From a virus: 37,557 bases of DNA. Below, one piece after another: positions 31,145 to 37,339 of the stretch. How positions within the stretch are numbered: the stretch's first letter is position 1; each line of letters opens with the position of its first letter. Below the pieces are notes generated by a model, which saw only the letters and a program-made list of their open reading frames with translations, had not been told where the DNA came from and did no database searches. A program made the position numbers and the translations under genes. The stretch lies in the IMG/VR virus record IMGVR_UViG_3300037245_000544, positions 1-37,557 of that record. One strand, given 5' to 3'.

Positions 31145-32799
31145 TATTCGTCTCCTGTGTCTATTGCACCTAAATATGCAAGGTCATTAAGGTTAGCACC
31201 TTCGGTATCTGGCTCTCCGGTTTCGTCGAACTGGTATGGAGTCCCAATAGGGCATCTTAAGTGTATTTGAACTGCTATCATGGCCGAAAACAGCACGTCA
31301 TCATGCTTTCCGGTATTATGTATGGGCTTTCCAGTCTTATCACGGATAAAAGTGGTCATCTCATCGAATATCCAAGGTAGATTGACCTCCATACCGTCCC
31401 TGATACACTGAATCAATCCATCAGTTAGCCATTTACGGGTTATCATGGTAGTGCGCCAGCCAAGGTTGTCTGTGTTCTCTACAGCGAGCGTCTCGTCGTG
31501 GCTTTGTCTATTGAATATGTTGGGATAGCCGAATTCCTTCAATTTTTGGAGAACGATCATACCGTTTGGTATCTCAGGTGCCACAAAAGCAGTATTATAG
31601 TAGATTCCAGCATTAATAAGCTGTTCTGCTACGTCAATCTGTTCCCCCCGCCCTTTATAAGCGGCTACGAAGTGTCCTGCCCTGTCAAAGACTGTCATGC
31701 CGTGGAAGTCCACAGCGGCGCGGTCATTAGATGGGTCAACGCTCTTGCCTTCCATCGTATCACAGCCGATGGTGTACTGGTGGCCTTCTTCTACCTCTCT
31801 GTATATCTGCCAGCAGTTCAATCTATGGTCAACCTCATCAAGATAAACCTCACCTCTCCTATCGAATAGCCCATATTTGACTTGTTTTAGAGTTCTTTCT
31901 TGTTTTTGCAGGATACCTGCCGAGAATACTGGATTACCGGACTGCTGGAAGGCTTCAAGAGGAGTAGCTGGGTATTCTTGCTTAAACAGCGAAATGTCGC
32001 CTTGACATTTATTTTTTATAGCCCACTTACGCCACGCCAACTGCTCCTTCCGCAGTCCATGTTTCTCAAATATCTGAGTTTCCTCAGCATCAAGTTTGAA
32101 ATCACCCGTAATAGGTCTTTGGTAGTCTGGAAAGATGAACCAGGGTAAAAAGATAGGAAGATAGTTATTTAGGTCCTGTGTCTCCTCCCAATCGGTCAAA
32201 GCCTGCCAGAAAATATCGTGAAACGCGTCACCAACTCCATTAGCCGTACTCTCAATAAGAATAGCCGTATCCTTAGAGTCTGGAACCTCCTGTGCAGCAC
32301 CACCAAACTGTTCTTTTGCCCTGTCCCAGAAGGCAAACTCAGTAGCATGGAAATAATGCGTAAGGCCACCGCGACCAAGAACACCCTTACCCGACGTTTG
32401 ACATAAAAACGATGAACGATGCGGGTCTTCATAGGTTATCTCCTTACGGGAGCTATACTTAGTCTTCTTAACTGAATAGGACGGCATCTGGTTCTGGAAC
32501 ATGGTAGCCATCTTAAATACCTTGTCAGTAGCGTCACTATCCGCTGAACAGACACAGGCAAATCTATTCTCATGCCTGTTTATGTCACAGAAGAACCTTC
32601 CTTCGGTATATGTAGAAACTCCTTCACGCCGAGCCTTCAAGACGATGGCGCGAACAGGAAGTCCTTTCTCATGCTGGAGTTGCAAGGTCTTATGAACCAT
32701 TAACTGCGCAGGGTTACACTTCAAATAAAGAACATCCCCGTACATAGAGACGATCTTTAGGTTATCTGCCATCCAAGTTAAATAGTCAAAGTGACCCAT
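31144..32799 (-). CDS. Terminase large subunit
   Basis: The 551-residue protein has the packaging ATPase and nuclease layout. It shows an atypical Walker A (VLKARREGVSTYTEGRF, near residue 60), a Walker B-like strand HYFHATEFAFW (about 149-159), then AILIESTANGVGDAF. A C-terminal RNase-H-like nuclease follows, with TIGCDTMEGK and TGKHDDVLFSAMIA. It cuts concatemers and pumps DNA into the head. ATG 32799 was chosen over a TTG three bases upstream because AGGA lies at a suitable distance. TerS is encoded about 1.1 kb upstream in the same operon. Confidence 0.88.
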   Translation of the reverse strand: MGHFDYLTWMADNLKIVSMYGDVLYLKCNPAQLMVHKTLQLQHEKGLPVRAIVLKARREGVSTYTEGRFFCDINRHENRFACVCSADSDATDKVFKMATMFQNQMPSYSVKKTKYSSRKEITYEDPHRSSFLCQTSGKGVLGRGGLTHYFHATEFAFWDRAKEQFGGAAQEVPDSKDTAILIESTANGVGDAFHDIFWQALTDWEETQDLNNYLPIFLPWFIFPDYQRPITGDFKLDAEETQIFEKHGLRKEQLAWRKWAIKNKCQGDISLFKQEYPATPLEAFQQSGNPVFSAGILQKQERTLKQVKYGLFDRRGEVYLDEVDHRLNCWQIYREVEEGHQYTIGCDTMEGKSVDPSNDRAAVDFHGMTVFDRAGHFVAAYKGRGEQIDVAEQLINAGIYYNTAFVAPEIPNGMIVLQKLKEFGYPNIFNRQSHDETLAVENTDNLGWRTTMITRKWLTDGLIQCIRDGMEVNLPWIFDEMTTFIRDKTGKPIHNTGKHDDVLFSAMIAVQIHLRCPIGTPYQFDETGEPDTEGANLNDLAYLGAIDTGDE

Positions 32800-32860
32800 C
32801 AAACCATCCTAAAATAATAGCACCTAAAGCACCAAACATTAAATAACCAAGAACGGTCAT
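32786..32860 (-). CDS. 24-residue hydrophobic peptide (tentative)
   Basis: The frame MTVLGYLMFGALGAIILGWF plus DGSL starts in an ATGA overlap with the GroES-like gene stop and ends 14 bases inside the terminase gene. It would span the membrane once. It fills the gap exactly, and coupling at both ends is the only support; it may simply relay ribosomes. Confidence 0.4.
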   Translation of the reverse strand: MTVLGYLMFGALGAIILGWFDGSL

Positions 32861-33126
32861 TCCAACACCGCCAATACATGCTCCTCAAAACACATAGTAT
32901 GCTTACCATCGTCAAACTCATACTCACTACCCTTGAACTGGCCAAGAAGAACCTTGTCGCCAGCCTTAACCTCAGAACAGTCTGGGCCACAGCAGAGGAC
33001 GGTGCCGGTAGTAGTCTTCTGGGCCTTAGGTAGTACAATCCTACCAATCTTGTCCACAACCTCTAAATCCACAACCAGCTTTTTACCGATTGGGGTGAAG
33101 GCCGAAGTGTTACAGTTTATTCGCAT
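32857..33126 (-). CDS. GroES/Cpn10-like co-chaperonin
   Basis: The 89-residue protein reads TPIGKKLVVDLEVVDKIGR then IVLPKAQKTTTGTVLCCGP, VKAGDKVLLGQFKGSEYEF and ends FEEHVLAVLE. These match the Cpn10 fold: the start strand, the mobile-loop region, the GTV..VG turn, VK.GDKVL.G and the final E..ILAV.E. The mobile loop is short (about DKIGRIVLP), with IVLP as the likely GroEL contact. Phage co-chaperonins such as T4 gp31 replace host GroES for folding coat protein. It lies ahead of terminase and capsid genes. Confidence 0.85.
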   Translation of the reverse strand: MRINCNTSAFTPIGKKLVVDLEVVDKIGRIVLPKAQKTTTGTVLCCGPDCSEVKAGDKVLLGQFKGSEYEFDDGKHTMCFEEHVLAVLE

Positions 33127-33173
33127 GTTTTATTCCCTTACCTATCTTAACATTCCTGTTTTAGTCATTATTC

Positions 33174-33452
33174 TTAAACCCCACATATTACCATGTTTTG
33201 CTTAAGTTCATTTAGTCTCTTTGTTGGCAACTCAAACCACTCGCCACGTACTAAGTGGTAATCAAGCGATCTATGTGTCTGCGCCTCAGCAGTTCTAGCC
33301 GCACTCCTTGATGTAAAGCCACAAGTCAGAATTAAATGGAGCTTGTAAGGACATCCAGTTTGTAACCCAGCCAACCTCTCTAATGTGTTCTCAGCGATAC
33401 CAATTTTATAATATTCGCTATCACCACACTGAATTATATACATATAACACAT
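33174..33452 (-). CDS. T5orf172/Mug113-type GIY-YIG-like protein
   Basis: The 92-residue protein has YMYIIQCGDSEYYKIGIAEN, then RLAGLQTGCPYKLHLILTCG, a helix with ARTAEAQTHRSLDYH and finally GEWFELPTKRLNEL. This is the T5orf172 (Mug113) pattern, a compact GIY-YIG nuclease relative. The key residues would be the Y.I.. strand, KIG, R, E and H. It could cut DNA or be a small homing-type or anti-competitor nuclease. A GAAGG site lies 8 bases before ATG. Confidence 0.78.
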   Translation of the reverse strand: MCYMYIIQCGDSEYYKIGIAENTLERLAGLQTGCPYKLHLILTCGFTSRSAARTAEAQTHRSLDYHLVRGEWFELPTKRLNELKQNMVICGV

Positions 33453-33455
33453 AAG

Positions 33456-33644
33456 TCAAACCTTCGTTTCTATTGAATGCGTCGGGTTTATACCAGAGGT
33501 AACCCCATATAAGACATGATAAACGAGGGTAACGAAGCTTGGATTAACGAAAGGGCCGAAAAAGGTCACCTTTTTAGAATTAGAATCGCTCATAATCGCC
33601 GTTTCTGTCGAACCGCTCGCGTTTATACTTATATCACTACTCAT
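33456..33644 (-). CDS. Small hypothetical protein
   Basis: The 62-residue protein starts MSSDISINASGSTETAIMSD and turns hydrophobic in the second half (TFFGPFVNPSFVTLVYHVLY). An AAAGGA site lies upstream and the next gene starts three bases after its stop. It may be membrane-associated, but no family is recognised. Confidence 0.5.
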   Translation of the reverse strand: MSSDISINASGSTETAIMSDSNSKKVTFFGPFVNPSFVTLVYHVLYGVTSGINPTHSIETKV

Positions 33645-33885
33645 GTTCTAGTCCTTTCTTGTCCTGTAATTGGAAAGTGGGGGGGCGTGTGTGTGAGGGT
33701 GTGATACACCGCATAGGGGGGGGTGGGGGGGGGCACGTACCCCCTTGGGGTGCCCTGTCCTGCCCTAGGCCCGTACACGCCTGTTTAAGCCCGTCCCGCT
33801 CCATACCCTGCCATTGTTCCCGTAACGGGGCTAATGCCTTACATGGGCTGTGTGTGGGCTTGTGCGTGGTGTGGGCCTGTGTCAT
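33637..33885 (-). CDS. 82-residue His/Pro-rich frame across poly-C tracts (tentative)
   Basis: An ATG at 33885, two bases after the TerS stop, opens a frame starting MTQAHTTHKPTHSPCKALAP. It includes six Pro from the C8/C9 tracts and ends in ATGAGTAG overlap with the following gene. An AAGAGG site is 10 bases upstream. This exact gap-filling fit suggests translation, though the amino acid composition is unusual and the region could instead be a non-coding signal. If translated, slippage in the homopolymers would change the frame. Confidence 0.4.
   Translation of the reverse strand: MTQAHTTHKPTHSPCKALAPLREQWQGMERDGLKQACTGLGQDRAPQGGTCPPPPPPMRCITPSHTRPPTFQLQDKKGLEHE
33679..33733. repeat. Homopolymeric G tracts G7, G8-T-G9
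   Basis: On the plus strand there are seven G (33679-33685), eight G (33716-33723), one T, then nine G (33725-33733). Runs this long are rare in the rest of the window. They are prone to replication slippage and can form G-quadruplexes. They lie just downstream of the TerS gene in transcription order. Confidence 0.9.
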
Positions 33886-33887
33886 AC

Positions 33888-34409
33888 TTAGAACCTCTTG
33901 GCTATAGCCGTCTCTGTGGTGGCATAGGCCGTGAGGATGCCTGCATTGGCCTCTATACGGTCTATCTCCTCCTTGCACCAGGTCAGGCGCAGGGCAGGGT
34001 CTGAGGGGATGTCGGCGTTGAGGTTGATGGCTATTTCCTTGAACATTGCCTTGTGCTTGCCTAGCAGCTCCATGCTCCTAATCCTGTCACCATTATTAAC
34101 CATTACAGCTCCATCCCCCGTTACAGGGAACGCCAGCTCCTTTAATCCTTGTACTATCTGCTCTACTGTTACATCGGCTTTACGGGCTAATTCCTGTTCT
34201 TTGGTGTGTACTACTACTAATGCCTTTTCAGTGAATATTTGCTTTATGTTATGGTTTGCGAACCTTGCTACGTATCCTGCTCCTATTGCTGATTGTGTTT
34301 GGTTCTTATAGGTTTGCTTTGAAGGGTCATTATCGTTGTATATCCCCGGTGTGGTGTATAGCCTTACTGCTTCTGCCTGTTTAGCTGATAATGTGGTACT
34401 GATTGACAT
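33888..34409 (-). CDS. Terminase small subunit
   Basis: The 173-residue protein begins MSISTTLSAKQAEAVRLYTT. It contains KNQTQSAIGAGYVARFANHN, a helix-turn-helix-like opening typical of TerS, then VTVEQIVQGLKELAF and DRIRSMELLGKHKAMFKEIA. The R...RSMELLGKH...FKE block is diagnostic of Terminase_2-type small subunits, which recognise the pac/cos site. It is an early gene of the late operon, upstream of TerL. Start ATG 34409 is three bases after a small membrane-peptide frame. Confidence 0.82.
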   Translation of the reverse strand: MSISTTLSAKQAEAVRLYTTPGIYNDNDPSKQTYKNQTQSAIGAGYVARFANHNIKQIFTEKALVVVHTKEQELARKADVTVEQIVQGLKELAFPVTGDGAVMVNNGDRIRSMELLGKHKAMFKEIAINLNADIPSDPALRLTWCKEEIDRIEANAGILTAYATTETAIAKRF

Positions 34410-34412
34410 TGA

Positions 34413-34508
34413 TTAACCTATTATGTTTATTATTGAGTCTATTGCGGTTATTATGAGTATACCTGTGATTACTCCACTAATGAAGGTTAATACTTGTTTA
34501 CCGCTCAT
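34413..34508 (-). CDS. 31-residue membrane peptide (tentative)
   Basis: The frame MSGKQVLTFISGVITGILII continues hydrophobic to residue 30 and ends three bases before the TerS gene. It would be the first gene of the late operon. There is no convincing Shine-Dalgarno sequence (GGTGCGAAT only). It may instead be a leader. Confidence 0.4.
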   Translation of the reverse strand: MSGKQVLTFISGVITGILIITAIDSIINIIG

Positions 34509-34549
34509 ATTCGCACCAAATTAGACTTGTTCGGTTCTTGTTAGGGTCT

Positions 34550-34578
34550 ATGTTACCCCTTTGTTAGGTATATTGCAA
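34550..34578 (-). promoter_or_regulatory. Putative late-operon promoter
   Basis: Read on the minus strand, TTGCAA (34578-34573) and TAACAT (34555-34550) are spaced by 17 bases. That is a reasonable sigma-70 match, four of six in each box. Transcription would begin near 34543 and enter the 31-residue frame and TerS. Confidence 0.45.
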
Positions 34579-34582
34579 GGGA

Positions 34583-34605
34583 AATCTTTTTATTTATTAA
34601 AGATT
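34583..34605. repeat. 7-bp inverted repeat, AATCTTT...AAAGATT
   Basis: The two perfect arms are 9 bases apart and lie in the AT-rich space just upstream of the minus-strand -35 box, between divergent promoters. It could be an operator for a dimeric regulator, or a weak hairpin. Confidence 0.4.
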
Positions 34606-34670
34606 CTCATATCCGGTATAAGCCTTGGTTATTGCTTAAAGCCTGTTTAGGTGTATTTAGAAGGTGTCTT

Positions 34671-34700
34671 TCGTATTATCTCGTATTTCTTCGTATTTTC
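34671..34700 (+). repeat. Three tandem 10-bp TCGTATT repeats
   Basis: TCGTATTATC, TCGTATTTCT and TCGTATTTTC follow one another at exactly 10-base spacing (34671, 34681, 34691) and stop four bases before the -35 box at 34704. A spacing of one helical turn puts the same face of DNA toward a regulator, so these look like activator or repressor sites. Confidence 0.7.
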
Positions 34701-34703
34701 TAT

Positions 34704-34732
34704 TTGACTTATTGGTGTTTATAGACGATAGT
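34704..34732 (+). promoter_or_regulatory. Early rightward promoter
   Basis: TTGACT (34704-34709) and GATAGT (34727-34732) are spaced 17 bases apart. The ATTTGACTT context is shared with the promoter at 1178, suggesting the two early promoters are read by the same polymerase. Transcription would start near 34739 and precede the AAGGAG site of the first gene. Confidence 0.55.
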
Positions 34733-34768
34733 ATAGTTATGGCAATTGTGCCTTACAAGGAGTTTATT

Positions 34769-34996
34769 ATGTTACAGAGAGAATGGAACATTCAGCAATT
34801 GAACATGAGACGGATCGAAGACCTCAATAAATGCACCAACTCAAGCGAGTATAGCATGGCCGATGCAATTTGCAAGAAGGAAATACTTGACCTTGCGAAG
34901 TCTAAAACTAAACTGTCACCTATTGATATTGCTATCTTAAACAGCTTATTCCCTCTTGGCACTGTATTAGCCCTGCCTGCCGCTGTCAACGCTTAG
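34769..34996 (+). CDS. Small helical early protein
   Basis: The 75-residue protein starts MLQREWNIQQLNMRRIEDLN and ends with a hydrophobic stretch (IAILNSLFPLGTVLALPAAV). An AAGGAG site sits 7 bases before ATG 34769. The frame is open further upstream, but the promoter start near 34739 makes that region untranslated. It is the first gene of the right-hand early operon and no family is recognised. Confidence 0.6.
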   Translation: MLQREWNIQQLNMRRIEDLNKCTNSSEYSMADAICKKEILDLAKSKTKLSPIDIAILNSLFPLGTVLALPAAVNA

Positions 34997-35007
34997 CCCT
35001 TAACTCC

Positions 35008-35030
35008 CTGCCGCGCCCCATTAGCGGCAG
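35008..35030 (+). terminator. Rho-independent terminator
   Basis: CTGCCGC (35008-35014) and GCGGCAG (35024-35030) form a perfect 7-bp stem with a 9-base loop, followed by TTTGTTAATT. It lies 12 bases after the stop at 34996 and could attenuate transcription into the following genes, which have their own AAGGAG sites. Confidence 0.7.
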
Positions 35031-35063
35031 TTTGTTAATTGTTAATCTTTATTTTAAGGAGTT

Positions 35064-35279
35064 ATGACTATGATAACAGGAAGTAATGATAAACGAAGAG
35101 ATCACATCGAATTAGGATACAAGACTTATACAGGCAAGTGCTTCACTCAACAAATATGGGTTGACACTTATAACCGTATACAAGACCGTATCAACGCCTT
35201 TATTGATGCTGGTGCTGTAGTGCCCGAAAGCCTGTTAAATGAGTCTCATCGTTATTTCAGGGATATTGCAACCCTATAA
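35064..35279 (+). CDS. Small early protein
   Basis: The 71-residue protein starts MTMITGSNDKRRDHIELGYK and is a mixed alpha/beta polypeptide (QQIWVDTYNRIQDRINAFID). A TTAAGGAG site is directly upstream. Its gene is followed by AAGGAGG at its stop codon. No family recognised. Confidence 0.6.
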   Translation: MTMITGSNDKRRDHIELGYKTYTGKCFTQQIWVDTYNRIQDRINAFIDAGAVVPESLLNESHRYFRDIATL

Positions 35280-35292
35280 GGAGGCCCGTCCC

Positions 35293-35361
35293 ATGTTTGA
35301 CCCTTATTTTGCTTTTACGTTTTTAGTTTGTTATTTAATTGTTAAGTGTATTTTTAATTAG
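35293..35361 (+). CDS. 22-residue hydrophobic peptide
   Basis: ATG at 35293, preceded by AAGGAGG at a suitable distance, opens MFDPYFAFTFLVCYLIVKCI plus FN. It would cross the membrane once. The strong ribosome binding site supports translation; a function is unknown. Confidence 0.5.
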   Translation: MFDPYFAFTFLVCYLIVKCIFN

Positions 35362-35375
35362 AAAGGTTGTGTATT

Positions 35376-35705
35376 ATGAAAGCTACGTTGCGAAAAAATG
35401 GTGATTATATGGTTACGGTGAAAGTGAGACACAACCTATCTCTCGCTGATATACTTCTTGCCGCCGCACACAAAGAATGGTACAGTCGAGGCTCTACTGA
35501 ATCTCTTGCGGAGATACTAAAAAGAGCTAAGGATGAGTTTCAGGATCACGGGGACTCTTGGAGGGAACATGTGGAAGATGATCTGCCTGAAATAGCTGTA
35601 ATTGCATTAAAGTACTTGAAACACTTTGAAATTAGACTCACTCAAACTTTCGGCTTTGCATCTTTCACTAACGCACAAAGGGAAATTAAAGAATATATGG
35701 AATAA
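35376..35705 (+). CDS. Hypothetical early protein
   Basis: The 109-residue protein starts MKATLRKNGDYMVTVKVRHN and has a helical body (DILLAAAHKEW, SLAEILKRAKDEFQDHGDSW) ending in REIKEYME. ATG 35376 follows GAAAGG by nine bases and is preferred to an upstream TTG. No family is recognised. Confidence 0.6.
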   Translation: MKATLRKNGDYMVTVKVRHNLSLADILLAAAHKEWYSRGSTESLAEILKRAKDEFQDHGDSWREHVEDDLPEIAVIALKYLKHFEIRLTQTFGFASFTNAQREIKEYME

Positions 35706-35720
35706 GCCCATCACTAACCG

Positions 35721-35736
35721 GCCCCTTATCCGGGGC
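35721..35736 (+). terminator. Short GC hairpin after 35376-35705
   Basis: GCCCC (35721-35725) pairs with GGGGC (35732-35736) across six bases, then TTGTTGG follows. An outer ACC/GGT pair extends it. The T-run is weak, so it is a possible terminator or attenuator before the methylase gene. Confidence 0.4.
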
Positions 35737-35780
35737 TTGTTGGTAATTGACTTTATTAACTTTTATTAAGGGTTAGGATT

Positions 35781-36554
35781 ATGAAATACATGGGCAGTAA
35801 AAGACGGCTAGCAAAGTATATCTCGCCGATAATACAGGGCTTTATTGAATCCGGCAACTACAAGACCTACATCGAGCCTTTTGTTGGCGGCGCTAATATG
35901 ATTGAAGCTGTTAAATGTGACGTTCGGTGCGGGTCAGATGTAAATAAATATTTAATTGCCTGTTTAAAGGTGGCTGCAGACGGTAATGCTGAAATATTCC
36001 CCGACAAGATCACCGAAGAGGAATACAATACCATCAAAGATCATAAAGCTTGTTACGCCGAGTGGCTTGTTGGCTTTTGTGGCTTCAACGCTACCTTTGG
36101 CTCTAAGTGGTTTGGCGGCTATGCTAGGCCTCGCAAAGGCACAGGATACGATAGGGACGTTATATGCGGAAAGAACGCCCTGATTAAACAGGGGCCTCTT
36201 ATCGAGGACGTAGACTTCACCTGTCATTCTTATAAGAATTGGGCTCCTGAGAATTGCGTTGTCTATTGTGACCCACCATACCAAGGAGCAACCGGATACA
36301 AAGACAAGTTTAATCACATTGATTTTTGGAATTGGTGCCAGAAGTATGCTAGGCCTGAATTTAACAACGTGATATTGGTATCGGAATACACCGCACCTAG
36401 TTTTTGCACTGAAGCCATCTGGACTAAAGAGATTGAAAACACGCTATCTAAGGATGCCAAGGGCAAAAAAGGCATTGAGAAGCTGTTCTGGGTTAAGGAC
36501 CGAAACAGCACGCAACGTAGAATACCTAAGAATAGCAAAGGTTTACCTTACTAA
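35781..36554 (+). CDS. D12-class adenine-N6 DNA methyltransferase (Dam-like)
   Basis: The 257-residue protein has the D12-class motifs in the usual order: KYMGSKRRLAKYI (2-14), the AdoMet site YIEPFVGGANM (30-40) and the catalytic VYCDPPYQGATGYK (161-173). The target-recognition region lies between. DPPY is the standard methylation site. It would methylate adenine in a short sequence such as GATC, which I cannot determine. No restriction partner is adjacent, so it probably protects phage DNA or regulates phage genes. It is close to the normal size of phage Dam proteins. Confidence 0.88.
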   Translation: MKYMGSKRRLAKYISPIIQGFIESGNYKTYIEPFVGGANMIEAVKCDVRCGSDVNKYLIACLKVAADGNAEIFPDKITEEEYNTIKDHKACYAEWLVGFCGFNATFGSKWFGGYARPRKGTGYDRDVICGKNALIKQGPLIEDVDFTCHSYKNWAPENCVVYCDPPYQGATGYKDKFNHIDFWNWCQKYARPEFNNVILVSEYTAPSFCTEAIWTKEIENTLSKDAKGKKGIEKLFWVKDRNSTQRRIPKNSKGLPY

Positions 36555-36560
36555 CTCATC

Positions 36561-36600
36561 CCCCGCCCGCTCCAGGCGTACGCTGCAAGGCAAGGCGGGG
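36561..36600 (+). terminator. Hairpin after the methylase gene
   Basis: CCCCGCC (36561-36567) pairs with GGCGGGG (36594-36600). The 26-base loop contains a palindrome, GCGTACGC (36576-36583). ACTTAACTTT follows. It probably terminates or attenuates transcription past the methylase. Confidence 0.5.
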
Positions 36601-36630
36601 ACTTAACTTTATACTTTGAAAGGGTTTATA

Positions 36631-36675
36631 ATGAATGAATCAGACGACAAACTACTTGAGGAGATTTTAAAATGA
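36631..36675 (+). CDS. 14-residue leader peptide ORF (tentative)
   Basis: ATG at 36631 after GAAAGGG opens MNESDDKLLEEILK and stops in an ATGA overlap with the next gene. Its own GAGGAG forms the ribosome site for that gene. It is likely a translational coupler rather than a functional protein. Confidence 0.4.
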   Translation: MNESDDKLLEEILK

Positions 36676-36932
36676 GAACCAGAACCAAGGGCATTACAAT
36701 TCAGGAATTGCGGTATACCAGAACAGGCTGCTCAACAGAGATCGCCCGCCTATCGCATGAGATCGACCTTGCAAGAGGTAATATGGCTAAGCAGGCCGCT
36801 CTTATCGCCCTTAAGCATCGCCAGGTAGACAGGCGTAAGGGCGTCAATGATGATATTCTTGCCGCTGAAAAGGAAATCAAGCAGTTAAACCGGAGTTATA
36901 AACAGAAACCGTATTCGAAAGGAAGAAAATGA
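36672..36932 (+). CDS. Basic coiled-coil protein
   Basis: The 86-residue protein starts MRTRTKGITIQELRYTRTGC and consists of a charged helix (EIARLSHEIDLARGNMAKQA) ending in a very basic tail. It is coupled by ATGA to the preceding frame and to the lipoprotein gene after it. No family is recognised; a partner of the lipoprotein is possible. Confidence 0.6.
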   Translation: MRTRTKGITIQELRYTRTGCSTEIARLSHEIDLARGNMAKQAALIALKHRQVDRRKGVNDDILAAEKEIKQLNRSYKQKPYSKGRK

Positions 36933-37162
36933 AGAAGTTAATGTTAATCGCAGTATTGTTAGTGACAGGCTGCCTCCCCAACACGCGCCGGGGCTGGAGT
37001 CAAGACACAATTAACCGTGAAACAGAGACGATCCAAGCCATGAATCAGCAGATATACACTGAAAACAAGGTGTTACTGCCTATGAAGATGGATCAGGTTG
37101 AAGAGGCTGTCGGATGGCAGGAAAGAATGAGAGCTATTCGGGCTCGTCAAGAGGCTAAATGA
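36929..37162 (+). CDS. Small lipoprotein
   Basis: The 77-residue protein starts MKKLMLIAVLLVTGCLPNTR, a lipoprotein signal with lipobox VTGC and Cys at 15. The mature part is helical and charged. Size and Lys/Arg/Gln-rich helix resemble phage outer-membrane lysis or exclusion lipoproteins, but the partner is not identifiable. Overlaps both neighbours (ATGA, TGATG). Confidence 0.75.
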   Translation: MKKLMLIAVLLVTGCLPNTRRGWSQDTINRETETIQAMNQQIYTENKVLLPMKMDQVEEAVGWQERMRAIRARQEAK

Positions 37163-37287
37163 TGCAGTTTATTATGGATCAGTTTTTTGTTACGAAAGAC
37201 GGACTATTTATGTCTTGGTCGCTTGTTGCAGGCGTTCTCGCATTCAACTGGATTATGACGAAGATAGTGCGTACATTTAAGAAGTAA
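37162..37287 (+). CDS. 41-residue membrane protein
   Basis: The protein starts MQFIMDQFFVTKDGLFMSWS and has one hydrophobic segment (about 17-34) and a basic end (KIVRTFKK). It begins in a TGATG overlap with the lipoprotein stop and is followed by a strong terminator. Its placement beside a lipoprotein suggests a membrane role. Confidence 0.6.
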   Translation: MQFIMDQFFVTKDGLFMSWSLVAGVLAFNWIMTKIVRTFKK

Positions 37288-37294
37288 TTAACCG

Positions 37295-37324
37295 CCCCCT
37301 GCCTTTATTGGTGGGGGGTTTTTT
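37295..37324 (+). terminator. Strong rho-independent terminator
   Basis: CCCCCTGCC (37295-37303) pairs with GGTGGGGGG (37310-37318) through nine base pairs including two G-U, with loop TTTATT, followed by TTTTTT (37319-37324). It is the clearest terminator in the window and ends the right-hand early operon. Confidence 0.88.
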
Positions 37325-37339
37325 GAAAGAGAGGTACTA

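Noticed and set aside
32799-33059. Minus-strand ORF overlapping the GroES-like gene
   Set aside because: Arg/Leu/Cys-rich translation of the GroES-like gene in another frame; the GroES frame matches a known family.
16706-34508. Possible CRISPR, tRNA, integrase or transposase sequences
   Set aside because: No regularly spaced repeats, cloverleaf, or integrase/transposase motifs were recognised by eye on either strand.
36631-36675. 14-codon ORF as a regulatory attenuator of the lipoprotein operon
   Set aside because: No tandem rare or regulatory codons and no alternative hairpins were visible, so only a simple coupling role is listed.
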